Positions 60,317-64,000 of a stretch of 64,000 bases of DNA are shown here, one piece after another. The DNA is taken from contig NZ_JARRAF010000010.1 in NCBI RefSeq assembly GCF_030129945.1, forward strand, positions 1-64,000. The letters are read 5' to 3'. Each line of letters starts with the position of its first letter. The stretch's first letter is position 1. The notes under the pieces were generated by a model, which made no database searches, was not told the origin of the DNA, and worked only from the letters and a program-made list of their open reading frames with translations. The position numbers and the translations under genes were made by a program. This DNA comes from Parachitinimonas caeni (GTDB lineage Bacteria; Pseudomonadota; Gammaproteobacteria; Burkholderiales; Chitinimonadaceae).

Positions 60317-62060
60317 GGATATTGCCCGCCAGCTATCGTCCAAAGACTTCCGCGAAGAGCTGGGCAAGCTGGTCGGCGAGCTGAAGAAAGACATCGAGGC
60401 CCACCAGTCCGGGCTGGACCCGTCACCGGCCGCCATAAGAGAACGGCGCCGGCGCGTATTGCAGGGCGACTTTCAATTCTTCGCCTATACCTATTTCCCG
60501 CACCATGTACGGGGCGAGCCATCGCGGTTCCAGGCGCATTTCTGCCTGCGCTACCCGCAGCTATTGCGCCAGACTGGAGGTGTCACCGAGTGGTGGATTG
60601 CGCCACGGGGTGAGGCCAAGTCCTCGCTATTGACCAAGGTCGGGCCGACCTGGTGCGTGGTGCAAGCCCTGCTGCAACAGCCCGGCATCCGCGCAGAAAT
60701 CGGCTGGGACGGCCCGCCGCCGTACTTCGTCGATTACATCATTCTGCTGGGCGCCGAAACCAAGCTGCCGACCAAGCTACTGGAAGTGGTCAAGACTGAA
60801 TTGACCGTGAATGCCGCGCTGGCGCTGGACTTCCCGGAAGCCTGCGGCCGGGGACCCATGTGGAAGGTCGGCGAGTTCATCAGCCGCACCGGGGTCAAGG
60901 TCGAACCCTTCGGCGCCGAGCAGGCGATCCGGGGGACGTTTCACGGCGCCAGCCGGCCCAAGCTGTTGCTGGGTGATGACCTGATTACCGATGCCGAGGC
61001 CAAGAGCCCGACCGAGCGCAATAACCGCTGGGACTGGCTGAGCAAGGCGATTGATTACCTCGGGCCGCCAGATGGCAGCGTGAAATATCTGGGTGTCGGT
61101 ACCGTGCTGGATAAGGACGACCCCATCAGCCGGGCTAAACGCACCATTGGCCATGTGGTGCACCACTTCCGCGCCATCGAGCAGCTACCGACCCATATGG
61201 ACCTGTGGGCGCAATGCCAGGGGCTGATGCTGAATGCGGACAAAACCGCGCAGGAAGTGGCCGCCCACAGCGGGCAGGCGCTGCCGGAACAGGCGTTCCC
61301 CTCGTATCGCTTTTATTTAGAGCATCAGGCGCAGATGGATGAAGGGGCCGTTATTTCCTGGCCAGCCGTGCGCAGCCTGTTCTGGTTGATGCGGCAACGG
61401 GCCAAGGCACCCCGTGCCTTTGGCACCGAAATGCAGGGCGAGCCGCGCAGTGATGAAGACAAGGTGTTCAGCAAAATCACCTTCTGGGTACAGCGTCTGC
61501 CCAACTGGCTGATGTTCGGCAGTTGTGACCCGTCAATGGGCAAGGGGGAAAGCTCGGACCCGTCGGCTCTGCTGGTGGGGGGCTGGGACCGGCTAAAAGG
61601 TCAGCTGCATGTGGTCGAGGCCGAGATCAAGCGGCGGGTGCCGTCCAAGCTGGAAGCCGACCTGATTGCCTTGCAGCGCACCCATCGTACCCAGGCGATT
61701 GCCTTTGAAAACAACGGTGCGTTCGAGCATTCGCGCCAGACCTTCATCAAAGCCGGGCTGGAACAGGGGGTGGCCCTGCCCTTGATCGGCCTCACCGCCA
61801 CGGTGCCGCAGGAGGTAAGGATTGATTCGCTGGAGCCCTTTATTACCGATGCCTTTGCGCCGTGCATTCTGATCAGCCCGGCGCTGACCCTGTTACTGGC
61901 TGAGCTGGACAGTTGGCCGGAGAAGCAGAGTGGCCATCATTACGACGGCCTGTGTGCCTTGTATTGGTTGTGGCATCTGGTTACCGAAGGGCAACAGACC
62001 ATCGCCTTCCACCGTGTACCACGGGCCAATGGCCAACGCTTCTCAAGAGGAACCTGGTAA
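60309..62060 (+). CDS. Large terminase subunit (Mu gp28-like)
   Basis: 583 residues. The Walker A-like WIAPRGEAKSSL is at about residue 96, LLLGDDL serves as Walker B, and the C-terminal RNase H-like nuclease has FGSCDPSMGKGESSDPSALLVGG and a late HYDGLCALYW. It packages DNA into proheads by the headful mode. Start overlaps DUF1804 by 8 bases. Confidence 0.9.
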   Translation: MDKDIARQLSSKDFREELGKLVGELKKDIEAHQSGLDPSPAAIRERRRRVLQGDFQFFAYTYFPHHVRGEPSRFQAHFCLRYPQLLRQTGGVTEWWIAPRGEAKSSLLTKVGPTWCVVQALLQQPGIRAEIGWDGPPPYFVDYIILLGAETKLPTKLLEVVKTELTVNAALALDFPEACGRGPMWKVGEFISRTGVKVEPFGAEQAIRGTFHGASRPKLLLGDDLITDAEAKSPTERNNRWDWLSKAIDYLGPPDGSVKYLGVGTVLDKDDPISRAKRTIGHVVHHFRAIEQLPTHMDLWAQCQGLMLNADKTAQEVAAHSGQALPEQAFPSYRFYLEHQAQMDEGAVISWPAVRSLFWLMRQRAKAPRAFGTEMQGEPRSDEDKVFSKITFWVQRLPNWLMFGSCDPSMGKGESSDPSALLVGGWDRLKGQLHVVEAEIKRRVPSKLEADLIALQRTHRTQAIAFENNGAFEHSRQTFIKAGLEQGVALPLIGLTATVPQEVRIDSLEPFITDAFAPCILISPALTLLLAELDSWPEKQSGHHYDGLCALYWLWHLVTEGQQTIAFHRVPRANGQRFSRGTW

Positions 62061-63643
62061 TGGCCAAGCTCGTCGATGTGAACGGCCGGCCGATTGATCT
62101 GGCGGCCCTGCGCCAACCCATTGCCAACCCGACCCTGACCGGGGTCCGCCAGCCGGTGGGGGCTTCGGTGTCGTCCGGGCTGACGCCGGAACGGCTGGCC
62201 CAGCTGTTACGCAATGCCGAGGGTGGCAACGCGGCCGGCTATCTGGCGCTGGCCGAAGAGATGGAAGAGAAGTATCTGCATTACAGCTCGGAGCTGGCGA
62301 CCCGCAAGCGGGCGGTGGCCGGGCTGGCGGTGCAGGTGCTGCCGGCCGGCGAAGACAAGACCGCCGAGGCCGCCGCCTTGTTGGTTCGCCAGTGCCTGCC
62401 GCTGATCCAGGCTCGCCTGCCGGATCTGCTGGATGCGGTCGGCAAGGGCTTCTCGGTGCTGGAAATCGACTGGGATACCAGCGGCAAGCAATGGCTGCCG
62501 CGTGCGCTCGAATGGCGCGACCCGCGCTGGTTTCAGTTTGCACGGGCCGATGGCCGCACCTTGCTGTTACGCGATGAACGAGCGCCGGATGGTCTGCCGC
62601 TGGCACCTTACAAATTCATCCAGCACCGGGCAGCGGCCAAGTCGGGCCTGCCGATTCGGGGCGGTCTGGCGCGGCCGGTGGCCTGGGCCTATCTGTTCAG
62701 CAATTACTCGATCAAGGACTGGCTGACCTTCGCCGAGGTCTATGGCCAGCCGCTGCGCCTCGGTAAATACGGCCCGACCGCCACCGATGACGATATAGCC
62801 ACCCTGATTGAAGCGGTGCGCGGCATCGGTACCGATGCGGCGGCCGTCATTCCCGACTCGATGCTGATCGAATTCAAAGAGAACAGCGGCAAGGCCGCCA
62901 GTGCGGATCTGTACGAGCGGCTGGTCAGCTATATGGACCGGCAGGTGTCCAAGGTCGTACTCGGCCAGACCCTGGCCACCAATACCAGTCAGTCCGGGGG
63001 TGGCGCTTATGCCCTGGGGCAGGTGCATAACGAGGTGCGGCTCGACATCGTGAAGGCCGATGCTGCCGGACTGGCCGCCAGCCTGAGCCGCGATCTGCTG
63101 CGCCCGCTGGTCGATCTGAACCTCGGGCCCCAAGCCGCCTACCCGCAACTGCGGATTGACCTCGAGGAGCCGGAAGACCTGAACGCCCTGGCCGGCCATC
63201 TGCGCACCCTGCATGAGCTGGGGCTGCCGATCAAACGGCAGTGGGTGTACGACAAGTTCGCCATTCCGGCACCGGAAGCGGGCGATGTGTTGTTGGGGGA
63301 CCAAGCGGCAGCCGGTGCGCCACCCGCCACCCAGCGTCGGTACGGCAGCGCCCACAGCACGCAAACAGTGCCAACCCCTGCCAGCCCCGCCCCCGACCCA
63401 CTCGACGACTTGGCCGAACTGGCGCTGGAAGGCTGGCAGCCGCAGCTGAAGCCGCTGACCCATCCGCTGGTGGCCGAGCTGGCCGCCAGCCTGCAGCGCG
63501 GCGACAGCCTGCAACAATTCAGCGACCGCCTGCCGGGGCTGCTGGCGCAGATGGATGTGACAAACATCGCGCAAAGGCTGGCCGAGGCCGACTTCATGGC
63601 CCTGCTGGCCGGCCGTGCCGGCATCGATCTGGGGGGCGAATGA
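62060..63643 (+). CDS. DUF935 portal protein (Mu gp29-like)
   Basis: 527 residues. Typical pattern of the family: LALAEEMEEKYLHYSSELATRKRAVAGL, DWDTSGKQWLPRALEWRDPRWFQF, and the GKYGPTATDDDIATLIEAVRGIGTDAAAVIPDS core. The portal is the ring through which DNA enters the head. Starts at the terminase stop. Confidence 0.9.
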   Translation: MAKLVDVNGRPIDLAALRQPIANPTLTGVRQPVGASVSSGLTPERLAQLLRNAEGGNAAGYLALAEEMEEKYLHYSSELATRKRAVAGLAVQVLPAGEDKTAEAAALLVRQCLPLIQARLPDLLDAVGKGFSVLEIDWDTSGKQWLPRALEWRDPRWFQFARADGRTLLLRDERAPDGLPLAPYKFIQHRAAAKSGLPIRGGLARPVAWAYLFSNYSIKDWLTFAEVYGQPLRLGKYGPTATDDDIATLIEAVRGIGTDAAAVIPDSMLIEFKENSGKAASADLYERLVSYMDRQVSKVVLGQTLATNTSQSGGGAYALGQVHNEVRLDIVKADAAGLAASLSRDLLRPLVDLNLGPQAAYPQLRIDLEEPEDLNALAGHLRTLHELGLPIKRQWVYDKFAIPAPEAGDVLLGDQAAAGAPPATQRRYGSAHSTQTVPTPASPAPDPLDDLAELALEGWQPQLKPLTHPLVAELAASLQRGDSLQQFSDRLPGLLAQMDVTNIAQRLAEADFMALLAGRAGIDLGGE

Positions 63644-64000
63644 GCGGTAATGATCTACAGCCCCTGCCGCCCAATGCGCGCTTGCAACCCTTGCCGCCGC
63701 AGGCCGCCATCGACTACTTGCAGGGCAAACGCCTGTTGGCCAGCTTCGACTGGCAGGAACTCTGGCAGGAAGAGCACAACCGGGCGCTGGTGGTGGCGAA
63801 GATGGCGCGGCTGGATTTGCTGCAGGCGGTGCAAGCCGCCTTAGTCGAGGCGGTCCGCGACGGTAGCGGCCTGGCGGAATTCACCGCCCGGCTGAAGCCG
63901 CTGCTGGAGCGCGAAGGCTGGTGGGGCAAGAAACTGCTACCCGATCCGTTAAGCGGTGAGCTGGTGGAAGCCCAACTCGGCAGCCCGCGCCGGTTGCAGA
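63640..64000 (+). CDS. Phage head morphogenesis protein (Mu gp30/SPP1 gp7-like), partial
   Basis: The first 120 residues before the right edge. MSGNDLQPLPPNARLQPLPPQAAIDYLQGKRLLASFDWQELWQEEHNRALVVAKMAR, matching the start of Mu gp30 (protein F) minor head proteins. It overlaps the portal stop as ATGA. Confidence 0.8.
   Translation, partial: MSGNDLQPLPPNARLQPLPPQAAIDYLQGKRLLASFDWQELWQEEHNRALVVAKMARLDLLQAVQAALVEAVRDGSGLAEFTARLKPLLEREGWWGKKLLPDPLSGELVEAQLGSPRRLQ

Larger units (their letters stand above)
44590..64000 (+). mobile_element. Mu-like transposable prophage (left and middle part; right end outside window)
   Basis: Gene order repressor (minus), operators, ner, MuA, MuB, gam, gemA, mor, lysis, terminases, DUF935 portal and gp30-like head protein is that of Mu-type phages. 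The left limit is inferred: base composition changes near 44.5-44.6 kb, after a terminator, and short repeats resembling transposase-binding sites lie at 44601-44656. The exact terminal bases and target duplication cannot be fixed without the right end. Confidence 0.85.

Overview
The window looks like chromosome of a betaproteobacterium, probably of the Neisseriales/Chromobacteriaceae type. This rests on gene content, high-GC codon use and the Gram-negative envelope genes, not on a marker gene. It has three parts: the end of a conjugation module (1-13.7 kb), a housekeeping and envelope stretch (14-44.3 kb), and the left part of a Mu-like transposable prophage (about 44.6 kb to beyond the right edge). 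I found no tRNA, rRNA or CRISPR array.

Region 1 (minus strand) is a type IVB (IncI/Dot-Icm class) conjugation operon. In transcription order it reads DotJ-position small protein, DotI, DotH, DotG, DotF, DotE, DotP/IcmD, DotN/IcmJ, DotO/IcmB, the coupling protein DotL, a zinc-ribbon membrane protein, a lytic transglycosylase, a TcpQ protein and the secretin PilN, which is cut by the left edge. The order from DotI to DotO is the same as in the Legionella icm/dot cluster. Coupling protein, wall hydrolase and thin-pilus secretin suggest an integrative conjugative element or integrated plasmid that continues to the left.

Region 2 holds a VanW protein with a methyltransferase, an EamA exporter, a secreted RCC1-repeat protein, an MscS channel with a cyclic-nucleotide domain, a VOC/WYL-regulator pair, gamma-glutamyltransferase, a periplasmic binding protein, a DEDDh exonuclease, two paralogous secreted BsuPI-domain proteins, a molybdenum-cofactor cluster (moeA-moaD-moaE-mobA-moaC), nudB, an arn lipid A aminoarabinose operon in which arnA is split into two genes (arnD is divergent), an EEP/clsB cardiolipin pair and two receiver-domain proteins. 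Two intergenic stretches look like structured RNAs: 32218-32358 with its own promoter and terminator, and the leader of the first BsuPI gene.

Region 3 begins with an AT-rich cassette: an HTH protein, a 60-residue proline-rich peptide with a double-glycine-type leader, and a LuxR-type receptor/regulator that starts one base after the peptide stop. It converges on the phage repressor. Four copies of a 10-bp operator follow, then ner, MuA, MuB, small early genes, gam, an HU-like protein, gemA, mor, a DUF4238 cargo gene, the lysis genes (holin, transglycosylase, Rz with Rz1 embedded), zinc-finger and DUF2730 proteins, small and large terminase, the DUF935 portal and the start of the gp30-like head protein. 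The peptide-LuxR cassette beside the repressor is the best candidate for an undescribed system here, possibly a peptide or acyl-homoserine-lactone sensing module carried by the prophage.
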